Shown here: positions 1-8,459 of the stretch, piece by piece
Layout of the letters: each line of letters begins with the position of its first letter
Numbering within the stretch: the first letter of the stretch is position 1
NCBI GenBank assembly: GCA_964645155.1
Contig: CAZYBG010000029.1
Coordinates: 1 to 37,180 of the forward strand
Reading direction: 5' to 3'
Source: CAZYBG01 sp964645155
Lineage (GTDB): Bacteria > Pseudomonadota > Alphaproteobacteria > Rhodobacterales > Rhodobacteraceae
DNA: 37,180 bases
Position numbers and translations under genes: made by a program
The notes under the pieces: generated by a model
Database searches by the model: none
What the model saw: only the letters and a program-made list of their open reading frames with translations
What the model was told of the DNA's origin: nothing

Positions 1-730
1 TGCCGCCCTCGTAGATCAGGTCGACGATCAGCTTCACCTCGTGCAGGCACTCGAAATAGGCCATCTCGGGGGCGTAGCCGGCTTCCACCAGCGTCTCGAA
101 GCCCATGCGGATCAGCTCGACAAGGCCGCCGCACAGCACCGCCTGCTCGCCGAATAGGTCGGTCTCGCATTCCTCCTTGAAGTCGGTCTCGATGATGCCC
201 GACCGGCCGCCGCCGATCGCCGAGCAGTAGGACAGGCCCAGTTCCAGCGCGCGGCCCGAGGCATCGTTGTGGACCGCGACGAGGCAGGGCACGCCGCCGC
301 CCTTGACGTATTCGCCGCGCACCGTGTGGCCGGGGCCCTTCGGCGCCATCATGATGACGTCGACGCCCTTCTTCGGCTCGATCAGGCCGAAATGCACGTT
401 GAGGCCGTGGGCGAAGGCGATCGCCGCGCCTTCGCGCAGGTTGTCGTGCACATACCTGCGGTAGGTGTCGGCCTGCAGCTCGTCGGGCATGGTGAACATG
501 ATGAGGTCAGCCCATTTCGCCGCCTCGGCCAGCCCCATGACCTTCAGCCCCTCGCCGTCCGCCTTCTTCGCCGAGGGCGAGCCCTCGCGCAGCGCGACGA
601 CGAGGTTCTTCGCGCCCGAATCCCGCAGGTTCAGCGCGTGGGCATGGCCCTGGCTGCCATAGCCCAGTATCGCCACCTTCCTGTCCTTGACGAGGTTGAT
701 GTCGCAATCGCGATCGTAGTAGACGCGCAT
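1..730 (-). CDS. ilvC: ketol-acid reductoisomerase IlvC (partial, C-terminus cut by window start)
   Basis: This enzyme catalyses the NADPH-dependent isomeroreduction of acetolactate or acetohydroxybutyrate, the second step of valine, leucine and isoleucine synthesis, in the cytosol. The minus-strand translation begins MRVYYDRDCDINLVKDRKV. It carries the Rossmann motif GYGSQGHAHALNLRDSG and the family segments MMAPKGPGHTVRGEY and ETDFKEECETDLFGEQAVLCGG, the last holding metal-binding acidic residues of the C-terminal knotted domain. About 243 of the usual 330-340 residues are present and the rest lies before position 1. The ATG at 728-730 follows an AGGGGAG ribosome site. The gene diverges from an Lrp-type regulator, which could suit amino-acid-responsive control, but that link is inference. 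Confidence 0.97.
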   Translation of the reverse strand, partial: MRVYYDRDCDINLVKDRKVAILGYGSQGHAHALNLRDSGAKNLVVALREGSPSAKKADGEGLKVMGLAEAAKWADLIMFTMPDELQADTYRRYVHDNLREGAAIAFAHGLNVHFGLIEPKKGVDVIMMAPKGPGHTVRGEYVKGGGVPCLVAVHNDASGRALELGLSYCSAIGGGRSGIIETDFKEECETDLFGEQAVLCGGLVELIRMGFETLVEAGYAPEMAYFECLHEVKLIVDLIYEGG

Positions 731-800
731 TGTTCCGCGCTCCCCTTGCTGTTGCTGGCGGCAGCATACGCACCGGCCTGCGATTTGCCGGCCATCCTTT

Positions 801-836
801 GACGAATCCTGCATGATCTGCAAAAGATCATTCGTC
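801..836. promoter_or_regulatory. nested inverted repeat, candidate Lrp/AsnC operator
   Basis: The sequence shows a perfect 7-bp inverted repeat, ATGATCT at 813-819 and AGATCAT at 825-831, with a 5-nt AT-rich centre. It is flanked by an outer pair, GACGAA at 801-806 and TTCGTC at 831-836. It lies about 30-60 bp before the Lrp-type gene at 861 and about 70 bp before ilvC, in the divergent intergenic region. Lrp/AsnC proteins commonly bind such AT-centred dyads and autoregulate. Operator function is inferred. Confidence 0.45.
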
Positions 837-860
837 ATAATCACCCTGTTTCAAATACTC

Positions 861-1316
861 ATGCTCGACGATACTGACAGGCGCCTCCTCCGCCACCTGC
901 AGGCCGATCCCGCCGCCCGGCCGGCCGACCTCGCCGAGCGCGCCGGGGTGACGCCCGCTACCGCCTGGCGACGGCTGGAGAAGCTGCGCGAGCGCGGGGT
1001 GATCCGGGGCGAGCAGACGGTGATCGGCTGGAAGGCACTCGGCTGGGCGGTCGAGGTCAGCTTGCGCTTCACGCTCGACAAGGCGAACCCGCGCGCCTTC
1101 GACGAATTCCTCGCCGCCGCCCGCCGGGTGCCCGAGGTGATCGAGATCCAGACCTTCCTCGGCCGCGTCGACGTGCGGCTCCACGTCATCGCGCGGGATC
1201 TCGGGCACTACCAGGAGATCTACCGCGACCGGATCCTCACCCTGCCGCACATCGCCGACATCGAGGCGCTGATGCATGTGGCGCGGCTGAAGTCCGACGA
1301 AAGCCTGCCGCTGTGA
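861..1316 (+). CDS. Lrp/AsnC family transcriptional regulator
   Basis: A DNA-binding regulator of the Lrp/AsnC (feast/famine) family, 151 residues, close to the normal family length. The N-terminal helix-turn-helix (about residues 1-60) includes LDDTDRRLLRHLQ and AGVTPATAWRRLEKLRERGVI. The C-terminal RAM ligand domain includes VPEVIEIQTFLGRVDVRL and DRILTLPHIADI. The ATG at 861 is preferred over an in-frame ATG at 813, because family members begin close to LDDTD and the extra 16 residues would be read through the inverted repeat. It overlaps the next Lrp gene by four bases (GTGA at 1313-1316), so the two are probably co-translated. The effector is unknown. An amino acid or amine is likely given the downstream glutamylation genes. 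Confidence 0.9.
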   Translation: MLDDTDRRLLRHLQADPAARPADLAERAGVTPATAWRRLEKLRERGVIRGEQTVIGWKALGWAVEVSLRFTLDKANPRAFDEFLAAARRVPEVIEIQTFLGRVDVRLHVIARDLGHYQEIYRDRILTLPHIADIEALMHVARLKSDESLPL

Positions 1317-1798
1317 GCGCCGCTGTAAGCACCCCCGTGATCGACCTCGACGCGACCGACCGCCGGCTGGTCCGCGCGCTGGCCGAGGACGCTACGCAGA
1401 GCGCGGGCGCACTCGGCCGGCGCTTCGGCCTGTCGCAGCCGGCCTGCTGGCGGCGCATCCGGCGGCTGGAGGAGGCGGGCATCCTGGCCGGCCGGCGCCT
1501 CGTCCTCGACCGCGGGGCCCTGGGGTTCGGGGTGACGGTGTTCCTCGGCGTCAAGCTCGTCGCCAAGGGCCGTGTCAGCCTCCAGGATTTCGAGCGCGCG
1601 GTGACCGCGATCGCCGAGGTGCAGACGGTCGAACATGTGCTCGGCCTCTACGACTACCGGCTCCGCGTCGTGGCCCGCGACCTGCCGGATTTCGAGCGCG
1701 TGCTGCGGCGGCGGATCATGACGCTGCCGGGGGTGGGCCAGGTCGAGGCGAACGTCCTGCTTTCGGAGGAGCGCCGCCCCGGCCCGCTCGGGGCCTGA
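1313..1798 (+). CDS. Lrp/AsnC family transcriptional regulator (second of a tandem pair)
   Basis: A second Lrp/AsnC-type regulator, 161 residues. It opens with a GTG inside the preceding stop codon, which indicates translational coupling. The helix-turn-helix segment DLDATDRRLVRALAEDATQS and RFGLSQPACWRRIRRLEEAGIL is followed by a RAM domain with VQTVEHVLGLYDYRLRV and RRRIMTLPGVGQVEANVLL. The two adjacent proteins are related but clearly diverged, so they are unlikely to be a recent duplication. They may form hetero-oligomers or sense different ligands, which is inference. It lies about 100 bp upstream of a glutamine amidotransferase/GS/oxidase set and is the obvious candidate to control it. 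Confidence 0.9.
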   Translation: MSAAVSTPVIDLDATDRRLVRALAEDATQSAGALGRRFGLSQPACWRRIRRLEEAGILAGRRLVLDRGALGFGVTVFLGVKLVAKGRVSLQDFERAVTAIAEVQTVEHVLGLYDYRLRVVARDLPDFERVLRRRIMTLPGVGQVEANVLLSEERRPGPLGA

Positions 1799-1896
1799 CT
1801 TCGCTGACTTCGCCCCCGGCGCGGCCGGAGAACGCCCCCCTTGCCGCCCGCGAGGGCCGCGGATACGGTCCGCAAGACCCGACGAGCACGTCATTC

Positions 1897-2577
1897 ATGA
1901 AGATCGGCATCTTGCAGACCGGCCACGCGCCCGATGCGCTCATCGGGCGCACCGGGGACTATTCGGACATGTTCCGGCGCCTCCTCGCCGGGCAGGGCCT
2001 GACCTTCCGCACCTGGTCGGTCGTCGACATGGAGTTTCCCGCCGGCGTCCATGACGCCGAGGGCTGGCTCCTGACCGGATCGCGGCACGGCGCCTACGAG
2101 GACCACCCGTTCATCCCGCCGCTCGAGGACTTCATCCGTGCCGCCTATGCCGAACGGGTGCCGATGGTCGGCATCTGCTTCGGCCACCAGATCATCGCCC
2201 AGGCGCTTGGCGGCAGGGTCGAGAAGTTCGCCGGCGGCTGGTCGGTCGGCCCCACGACCTACCGCCACGACGGCGGCGAGGTCACGCTCAACGCGTGGCA
2301 CCAGGACCAGGTCGTCGAGAAGCCGGCCGAGGCGACGGTCGTCGCCACCGGGCCGCATTGCGAGAACGCGGCGCTGGTCTACGGCGACCGCGCCTTCACG
2401 GTGCAGGCGCATCCGGAGTTCGACAACGCCTTCCTGCGCGAGCTGATGGCCGCGCGCGGCCGCGGCCTCGTGCCCGACCGGCTGCTGGCCGAGGCCGAGG
2501 CGGCGCTGGCCGAGCCGGTCGACCAGGCGGTGATGGCGCGCCAGATCGCCGATTTCTTCAAGCAGCCCCGCGGGTGA
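1897..2577 (+). CDS. type 1 glutamine amidotransferase
   Basis: A stand-alone class I glutamine amidotransferase-like hydrolase, 226 residues. The nucleophile elbow VGICFGHQIIAQALGG gives Cys94, and QAHPEF gives His172 and Glu174, so the triad is complete. The remaining GATase fold spans the whole protein with no synthetase domain. It is four bases upstream of a glutamine synthetase-like gene. By analogy with PuuD or similar enzymes it could hydrolyse a gamma-glutamyl amide intermediate. However, its motif context is that of GMP-synthase-like GATases rather than the peptidase C26 family of PuuD. Family certain, substrate not known. Confidence 0.9.
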   Translation: MKIGILQTGHAPDALIGRTGDYSDMFRRLLAGQGLTFRTWSVVDMEFPAGVHDAEGWLLTGSRHGAYEDHPFIPPLEDFIRAAYAERVPMVGICFGHQIIAQALGGRVEKFAGGWSVGPTTYRHDGGEVTLNAWHQDQVVEKPAEATVVATGPHCENAALVYGDRAFTVQAHPEFDNAFLRELMAARGRGLVPDRLLAEAEAALAEPVDQAVMARQIADFFKQPRG

Positions 2578-2581
2578 GACG

Positions 2582-3940
2582 ATGGCCGACTGGACGAGGA
2601 AACTTCCCGAGGCCGCTCGCGACTGGCTCGCCGGCCGCCGCCTCGACGAGGTCGAGTGCATCGTCGCCGACCTTTCGGGAATCGCGCGCGGCAAGGCGAT
2701 GCCGGCCTCGAAGTTCGCAAGGCAGACGCATTTCTACCTGCCCAACTCGATCTTCCTGCAGACGATCACCGGCGACTGGGCCGATCCCGGCGGCGACGAG
2801 GAGTTCACCGAGCCCGACATGGTCTGCGTGCCCGACTGGTCGACCGCGACCGCCGCGCCGTGGACGGCCGACCTGACGCTGCAGGTCATCCACGACATCG
2901 TCGACCAGAAGGGCGAGCCGGTTTGGGTCGCGCCGCGCAACGTGCTGAAGCGCGTCATCGGCCTCTACAACGCCCGCGGCTGGGAGCCGGTGGTGGCGCC
3001 CGAGATGGAGTTCTTCCTCGTCGCGCGGAACGTCGACCCGAACCAGCCGATCGAACCGCCGATGGGCCGCTCGGGCCGCCGCGCCGCGGCGCGGCAGGCC
3101 TATTCGATGAGCGCGGTCGACGAATACGGCACGGTGATCGACGACATCTACGATTTCGCCGAGGCGATGGGCTTCGAGATCGACGGCATCCTGCAGGAGG
3201 GCGGCGCCGGCCAGATCGAGCTGAACCTGCGCCACGGCGATCCGGTCAAGCTCGCCGACGAGATCTTCTACTTCAAGCGGATGATCCGCGAGGCCGCGCT
3301 GCGCCACGACTGCTTCGCCACCTTCATGGCCAAGCCGATCCAGGACGAGCCGGGCAGCGCGATGCACATCCACCATTCGGTCATGGACATCAAGACCGGC
3401 CGCAACATCTTCTCCGACGAGAAGGGCGACGAGACGGAGGCCTTCCTGCACTTCATCGCCGGGATGCAGAACCACCTGACCGACGTGATCGCGCTGTTCG
3501 CGCCCTATGTGAACAGCTACCGCCGCTACGTCCGCGACTTCGCCGCGCCGATCAACCTCGAATGGGGGCGCGACAACCGCACCACCGGGCTGCGCGTGCC
3601 GATCTCGGGCCCCGAGGCAAGGCGGGTCGAGAACCGCCTCGCGGGGATGGACGTCAACCCCTACCTGGCGCTCGCGGCATCGCTGGCCTGCGGCTACCTC
3701 GGGCTTCTGGAGCAGAAGATGCCACGCGCCGAGTTCAAGGGCGACGCCTATGCCCGGCCCGAGGACATTCCGAACACGCTGGCCGATGCGCTCTGGCATC
3801 TGGGCGAGGCCCACGAGATGCGCGAAGTTCTGGGCGACCACTTCTGCCGCATCTACACTGCCGTCAAGACACTGGAGAACAAGGAGTTCCTTCAGGTCAT
3901 CAGCCCGTGGGAGCGCGAGCACCTGCTGCTGAACGTATGA
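2582..3940 (+). CDS. glutamine synthetase family protein (PuuA-like gamma-glutamyl-amine ligase)
   Basis: A 452-residue ATP-dependent glutamate-amine ligase of the glutamine synthetase fold, cytosolic. The N-terminal beta-grasp contains ECIVADLSGIARGKAMP. The catalytic domain contains PEMEFFL (metal-binding Glu), QEGGAGQIELN, KPIQDEPGSAMHIHHS (ATP/glutamate site), NRTTGLRVP and RVENRLAGMDVNPYLALAA. The SGIARGK and HIHHS signatures and the co-transcribed amine oxidase fit PuuA/IpuC-type enzymes that gamma-glutamylate amines such as putrescine, rather than an ammonia-assimilating GlnA, which usually has an adenylylated Tyr loop and a different context. It overlaps the oxidase by ATGA. Substrate inferred. 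Confidence 0.9.
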   Translation: MADWTRKLPEAARDWLAGRRLDEVECIVADLSGIARGKAMPASKFARQTHFYLPNSIFLQTITGDWADPGGDEEFTEPDMVCVPDWSTATAAPWTADLTLQVIHDIVDQKGEPVWVAPRNVLKRVIGLYNARGWEPVVAPEMEFFLVARNVDPNQPIEPPMGRSGRRAAARQAYSMSAVDEYGTVIDDIYDFAEAMGFEIDGILQEGGAGQIELNLRHGDPVKLADEIFYFKRMIREAALRHDCFATFMAKPIQDEPGSAMHIHHSVMDIKTGRNIFSDEKGDETEAFLHFIAGMQNHLTDVIALFAPYVNSYRRYVRDFAAPINLEWGRDNRTTGLRVPISGPEARRVENRLAGMDVNPYLALAASLACGYLGLLEQKMPRAEFKGDAYARPEDIPNTLADALWHLGEAHEMREVLGDHFCRIYTAVKTLENKEFLQVISPWEREHLLLNV

Positions 3941-5238
3941 ACCTGCTGCACGCGAACGACCGGCCCGGCGCCTACCCGCCGTCGTGGTACGCCGCCACCG
4001 CCGCGGCGCCGCCGCCCTTCCCGGCGCTGCGCGGCGAGACGCGCGCCGATGTCTGCATCGTCGGTGGCGGCTATACCGGGCTGTCGGCGGCGCTGCATCT
4101 CGCCCAGCGCGGCTACGACGTGGCGCTGCTCGAGGCGCATCGGGTGGGCTTCGGCGCATCGGGGCGCAACGGCGGGCAGGTCGGCACCGGGCAGCGGCTC
4201 GAGGTCGACGACCTCGAGCGAATGTTCGGCGCGGCGACGGCCCGCCTGCTCTGGGACATGGCCGAGGAGGCGAAGGCGCTCGTCAAGCACCTGATCGACC
4301 ACCACGGCATTCCGGCGAACTGGACGCCGGGCGTGGCCCACGCCCTCTGGCAGGCGCGCGACGTGCCCCACGCCCACGCGCTGGCCGGGAAGCTGGCCCG
4401 CGACTACGGCTACGGCCAGGTCGAGCCGCTCGACCGCGCGGGCATTCGGGCACTCGTCGACAGCCCAGCCTATCAGGGCGGCGCGGTCGACTGGGGTGCC
4501 GCCCACATCCACCCCCTCGCCTACGCCTTCGGGCTGGCGAAGGCTGCCGCCGCGGCGGGCGCGCGGATCCACGAGCGGGCCGAGGTCCACCGCATCGACG
4601 AGGGCGGCGAGGTCGTCGTGCGCACCGGCGAGGGCGTCGTGCGCGCCCGGCACCTGATCCTCGCCGCGAATGGCTATCTCGGCGGGCTGAACCGCCACGT
4701 CGCCGCGCGGGTGATGCCGATCAACAACTTCATCGTCGCGACCGAGCCGCTGGGCGACCGCGCCGAGACGCTGATCCGCAAGGGCGTCGCGGTCGCGGAT
4801 TCGAGGTTCGTCGTCAACTACTTCCGCCTCTCGCCCGACGGGCGGCTGCTGTTCGGCGGCGGCGAGAGCTACGGCTACCGCTTTCCCGACATCGCGGCGA
4901 CGGTCAGGAAACCGCTGTCGCAGGTCTTCCCCGACCTAGCGGAGGTGAAGATCGACTACGCCTGGGGCGGCACGCTCGCCATCACCATGAGCCGGCTGCC
5001 CTGCTTCGCACGGCCGGCGCCCAACATCCTCTCGGCCTCGGGCTATTCGGGCCACGGCGTCGCGCTTTCGACCTTCGCGGGCAAGGTGCTGGCCGAGGCG
5101 GTGGCCGGCCAGGCCGAGCGGTTCGACGTGATGGCGCACCTGCCGAGCCGCCCGTTCCCGGGCGGCGCCGGCCTGCGCACGCCGCTCCTCGTTCTCGCCA
5201 TGACCTGGTACGGTCTGCGCGACCGGCTCGGCGTCTGA
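3937..5238 (+). CDS. FAD-dependent amine oxidoreductase (PuuB/OrdL-like)
   Basis: A DAO-type flavoprotein of 433 residues, likely oxidising a gamma-glutamylated amine to the aldehyde. The dinucleotide-binding motif ADVCIVGGGYTGLSAALHLA lies near residues 36-55, followed by GFGASGRNGGQVG, typical of OrdL/PuuB and glycine-oxidase-like enzymes. The C-terminal FAD segment is NILSASGYSGHGVALSTFAGKVLAEAV. The ATG overlaps the stop of the GS-like gene (ATGA at 3937-3940), so the two are translationally coupled. An aldehyde dehydrogenase (PuuC-like) is not in the window. The cluster is therefore incomplete as a full Puu route, or is completed elsewhere, perhaps with the class III aminotransferase at 7076. 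Confidence 0.92.
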   Translation: MNLLHANDRPGAYPPSWYAATAAAPPPFPALRGETRADVCIVGGGYTGLSAALHLAQRGYDVALLEAHRVGFGASGRNGGQVGTGQRLEVDDLERMFGAATARLLWDMAEEAKALVKHLIDHHGIPANWTPGVAHALWQARDVPHAHALAGKLARDYGYGQVEPLDRAGIRALVDSPAYQGGAVDWGAAHIHPLAYAFGLAKAAAAAGARIHERAEVHRIDEGGEVVVRTGEGVVRARHLILAANGYLGGLNRHVAARVMPINNFIVATEPLGDRAETLIRKGVAVADSRFVVNYFRLSPDGRLLFGGGESYGYRFPDIAATVRKPLSQVFPDLAEVKIDYAWGGTLAITMSRLPCFARPAPNILSASGYSGHGVALSTFAGKVLAEAVAGQAERFDVMAHLPSRPFPGGAGLRTPLLVLAMTWYGLRDRLGV

Positions 5239-5324
5239 CGGCCGGCGGCAGCGCGGCGTCATTGATCCGTGATGCCCGGTGATCTACAGGTTTTCCAACC
5301 GCCCCGTTCAGCAAAGGCGACCGA

Positions 5325-6530
5325 ATGCCGGCCGAGCAGCCCAGCACCCCGAACGTCTACGACGCCGAGCCGATCCCCGAGGCCGCCCGGGCCGAGATCG
5401 ACCGGCTGCTCGGCTCCGGCGACCTCTTCCGCTATACCGCGCCCGACGCCTCGCCGGTGGCGCTGCTCGAGCAGGAATTCGCGGCACTGATCGGGGCGCG
5501 CTACGCGCTTGCCGTCTCGTCCTGCTCGGCGGCGCTGTTCCTCGCGCTCCGCGCGCTCGACCTGCCGCGCGGCGCGAAGGTGCTGGTGCCGGCCTTCACC
5601 TTCGCCGCGGTGCCTTCAGCGGTCGTCCATGCCGACTGCGCGCCGGTCCTCGTCGAGGTCGGCGCGGACTACCGGATCGACCTCGACGACTTCCGCGGCA
5701 AGCTCGACGGCGCCGCCGCCATCCTGATCAGCCACATGCGCGGCCATACCTCGGACATGGACCGGATCATCGCCGAGGCCGCGGCCCGGGGGCTTGCGGT
5801 GATCGAGGACGCGGCGCATTCGCTCGGCACCACCTGGGCCGGCCGCAACATCGGCACGATCGGCCGCGTCGGCTGCTTCTCGTTTCAGTCCTACAAGCTC
5901 GTCAATGCGGGCGAGGGCGGCATCATGGTCAGCGATGACGCCGACCTGATCGCCCGCGCCGTGATCATGTCGGGCGCCTACGAGCGCAACTGGGCCAAGC
6001 ACCCGGTGCTGCACGCGGCCTTCGCGCGCTGGCAGAACCGGCTGCCGCTCTACAACATGCGGATGCAGAACCTCTCGGCCGCCGTGATCCGCCCGCAGCT
6101 GCCCGAGATCGCGCGGCGCGTGCGCGACGGCCGGGCGAACCACGACCGGGTCGCCGGGCGGCTGAACGCGACCGGCTGGATGGCGGTGCCGCCGGCGCTG
6201 CCGCAGGAGGCGCGCGCGCCGGATTCGATCCAGTTCAACCTCGTCGGCTTCTCCGAGGACGAGACGCTGGCCTTCCAGGCCGCCGCGAAGGCCCGCGGCG
6301 TGGCGGTGCAGGTCTTCGGCCTGAGCGAGGACAATGCGCGCGCGTTCTGGAACTGGCAGTTCCTCGGGCCGCCGCCGGAGCTGCCGAAGACCCGCGCGAT
6401 GCTGATGCGTGCCTGCGACTGCCGGCTGCCGGCGCGCCTCACGCCCGCGGAATGCGACGTGATCGCTGCGGCGCTGACCGGCGCGGCCGAGGACGTGAAG
6501 GGCCCGGCGGCACGCCGCTACGGCACCTGA
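5325..6530 (+). CDS. DegT/DnrJ/EryC1/StrS family aminotransferase
   Basis: A PLP-dependent aminotransferase of 401 residues. Members of this family usually transaminate keto-sugars or form amino groups on polyol or secondary-metabolite precursors. Motifs seen are YALAVSSCSAALFLALRALDL, VLVPAFTFAAVPSAV, VIEDAAHSLG (Asp162 contacts the PLP ring) and the Schiff-base lysine in CFSFQSYKLVNAGEGG (Lys191). No nucleotide-sugar or glycosyltransferase genes lie nearby, so a lipopolysaccharide role is not supported by context. The last codons (RRYGT and stop) lie in a 26-bp unit that is repeated immediately after the stop. Ribosome site weak (AAAGG). Substrate unknown. Confidence 0.9.
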   Translation: MPAEQPSTPNVYDAEPIPEAARAEIDRLLGSGDLFRYTAPDASPVALLEQEFAALIGARYALAVSSCSAALFLALRALDLPRGAKVLVPAFTFAAVPSAVVHADCAPVLVEVGADYRIDLDDFRGKLDGAAAILISHMRGHTSDMDRIIAEAAARGLAVIEDAAHSLGTTWAGRNIGTIGRVGCFSFQSYKLVNAGEGGIMVSDDADLIARAVIMSGAYERNWAKHPVLHAAFARWQNRLPLYNMRMQNLSAAVIRPQLPEIARRVRDGRANHDRVAGRLNATGWMAVPPALPQEARAPDSIQFNLVGFSEDETLAFQAAAKARGVAVQVFGLSEDNARAFWNWQFLGPPPELPKTRAMLMRACDCRLPARLTPAECDVIAAALTGAAEDVKGPAARRYGT

Positions 6531-6556
6531 CGGCGGCACGCCGCTACGGCACCTGA
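6505..6556. repeat. perfect 26-bp tandem duplication spanning the DegT stop codon
   Basis: Two identical 26-bp units at 6505-6530 and 6531-6556, followed by 7 more matching bases at 6557-6563. Unit 1 ends exactly with the TGA stop of the aminotransferase and unit 2 repeats those codons after it. Because 26 is not a multiple of three, the second copy is out of frame with the first and is not translated with this gene. Replication slippage is the simplest origin. Confidence 0.95.
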
Positions 6557-6604
6557 CGGCGGCGCGCGCATTGTGAGGGCCGGGCCGCGAGGGAGAGGAC
6601 CAAG

Positions 6605-7018
6605 ATGCCGGAACAGACGGGTCGCTGCCTCTGCGGCGCGGTGCGCTTCGCCTTCGACGAGGCCGGCCTGCGCTGGTGCGGCCATTGCCACTGCGAGAGC
6701 TGCCGGAGGAACTGCGCGGCGCCGTTCACCACCTTCGTGGGGGTGGCCGACGGGTTCTGGCGGTGGACCGGCGCGGCGCCCTCGGTCCACCGCTCCTCCC
6801 CCGGCGTCGAGCGCCGATTCTGTGCGACCTGCGGCACGCCGATGGCCTTTGCCGCCGCCCACAGCCCCGGCGAAATGCACTTCTATGCCGCAAGTCTCGA
6901 CGACCCGGCGATGGTTCGCCCGCAGCATCATGCATTCTGGCGGGAAAAGCTGCCCTGGATCCATCTGTCCGACGACCTGCCCCGGCATTGCGGCGACAGC
7001 CCCGACGAGATGGATTGA
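6605..7018 (+). CDS. GFA-domain (CENP-V/GFA) zinc protein
   Basis: A small 137-residue protein of the glutathione-dependent formaldehyde-activating (GFA) fold. Zinc-binding cysteines appear as CLCG (Cys8, Cys10), CGHCHCESC (Cys25, Cys28, Cys30, Cys33) and CATCGTP (Cys73, Cys76), the usual pattern for the family. Members are cytosolic and most have no proven reaction. A true Gfa spontaneous-adduct role in formaldehyde oxidation is disputed even for the founding member. A good GGGAGAGGA ribosome site precedes the ATG. It sits alone between two aminotransferase genes, and there is no formaldehyde dehydrogenase nearby. Confidence 0.92.
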   Translation: MPEQTGRCLCGAVRFAFDEAGLRWCGHCHCESCRRNCAAPFTTFVGVADGFWRWTGAAPSVHRSSPGVERRFCATCGTPMAFAAAHSPGEMHFYAASLDDPAMVRPQHHAFWREKLPWIHLSDDLPRHCGDSPDEMD

Positions 7019-7075
7019 TCGGCGCCCGGCGCCCGGCTAGCGTGGCGCCTCATCCCGGTCCGGAAGGAGCTTATC

Positions 7076-8443
7076 ATGCGCGACTTTGCGCCGAACTCGT
7101 GGGAGTCGCGGGCCGACCGCTATTCGCTCTACGGCTTCACCGACCTGCCCTCGGTCCATGATCGGGGCGCGGTCGTTCTGACCCATGGCGAGGGCGCCTA
7201 CGTCTTCGACGTGCACGGGAGGCGCTATTTCGACGCGAACTCGGGGCTGTGGAACATGGTCGCCGGCTTCGACCACCCCGGCCTCATCGCGGCGGCCAAG
7301 GCGCAGTACGACCGCTTTCCGGGCTACCACGCCTTCTTCGGGCGGATGTCGGACCAGACCGTGATGCTGAGCGAGAAGCTCATCGAGGTCTCGCCGTTCG
7401 AGCGGGGGCGGGTCTTCTACACCAATTCGGGGTCGGAAGCGAACGACACGATGGTCAAGGCGCTCTGGCTGATGAACCAGGTCGAGGGCAATCCGCAGCG
7501 GCGCAAGATCCTGACGCGGGTCAACGCCTATCACGGGGTGACCGCGGTCTCGGCCTCGATGACGGGCAAGCCCTACAATGGCCTTTTCGGGCTGCCGCTG
7601 CCCGGCTTCATCCACCTCACCTGCCCGCACTACTGGCGCTTCGGCCAGGCCGGCGAGACCGAGGAGCAGTTCACCCAGCGCCTCGCCAAGGAGCTTGAGG
7701 CCACGATCATCAAGGAGGGACCCGAGACGATCGCCGGGTTCTTTGCCGAACCGGTGATGGGCGCGGGCGGCGTGATCCCGCCCTCGGAGGGCTATTTCCA
7801 GGCGGTGCATCCGGTGCTGAAGCGCTACGGCATCCCGCTGATCGCCGACGAGGTGATCTGCGGCTTCGGGCGCACCGGCAACACCTGGGGCTGCCAGACC
7901 TACGACTTCATGCCCGACGCGATCATCAGCTCGAAGAACATCACCGCGGGCTTCTTCCCGATGGGCGCGGTGATCCTCGGGCCTGAGCTGTCGGACCGCA
8001 TCCAGGCAGCCTCGGAGAAGGTCGAGGAGTTCCCGCACGGCTTCACCGCCTCGGGCCACCCGGTCGGCTGTGCGATCGCGCTGAAGGCGATTGACGTGGT
8101 GCTGAACGAGGGCCTCGCCGAGAACGTGAAGACGCTCACCCCGCGGTTCGAGGCGGGGCTCAGGCGGCTCGCCGAGCTGCCGAACATCGGCGAATGGCGC
8201 GGCAAGGGGCTGATGGGCGCGCTCGAGATGGTCAGGGACAAGGCGACGAAGACACCGTTCGACGGCAAGCTCTCGATCTCGGAGCGGATCGCGAACACCT
8301 GCACCGATCATGGCCTGATCTGCCGGCCGCTCGGCCAGTCGATCGTGCTCTGCCCGCCGTTCATCACCACCGAGGCGCAGATCGACGAGATGTTCGAGAA
8401 ACTCGAAGCGGCGGCGCGGAAGGTGTTCGCCGAGGTGGCCTGA
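7076..8443 (+). CDS. class III omega-aminotransferase
   Basis: A PLP-dependent class III aminotransferase of 455 residues, normal length. Motifs are YFDANSGLWNMVAGFDHPGL, YTNSGSEANDTMVKALW, NAYHGVTAVSASMTG, AEPVMGAGGV, IADEVICGFGRTG (Asp258) and SSKNITAGFFPMGAV, in which Lys287 is the probable Schiff-base lysine. The family moves the terminal amino group of diamines, beta-alanine, GABA or taurine to pyruvate or an oxo-acid. A putrescine/GABA-type role would fit the glutamylation genes upstream, but the gene is separated from them by two unrelated genes. An AGGAG site precedes the ATG. It converges on the sugE-type gene with only 16 bp between the stops. Confidence 0.92.
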   Translation: MRDFAPNSWESRADRYSLYGFTDLPSVHDRGAVVLTHGEGAYVFDVHGRRYFDANSGLWNMVAGFDHPGLIAAAKAQYDRFPGYHAFFGRMSDQTVMLSEKLIEVSPFERGRVFYTNSGSEANDTMVKALWLMNQVEGNPQRRKILTRVNAYHGVTAVSASMTGKPYNGLFGLPLPGFIHLTCPHYWRFGQAGETEEQFTQRLAKELEATIIKEGPETIAGFFAEPVMGAGGVIPPSEGYFQAVHPVLKRYGIPLIADEVICGFGRTGNTWGCQTYDFMPDAIISSKNITAGFFPMGAVILGPELSDRIQAASEKVEEFPHGFTASGHPVGCAIALKAIDVVLNEGLAENVKTLTPRFEAGLRRLAELPNIGEWRGKGLMGALEMVRDKATKTPFDGKLSISERIANTCTDHGLICRPLGQSIVLCPPFITTEAQIDEMFEKLEAAARKVFAEVA

Positions 8444-8459
8444 GGGAACGGAGGTCGCT

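Noticed and set aside
2558..4159. Long minus-strand frame antisense to the GS-like gene
   Set aside because: Low-complexity product rich in Arg and Val, overlaps a certain gene.
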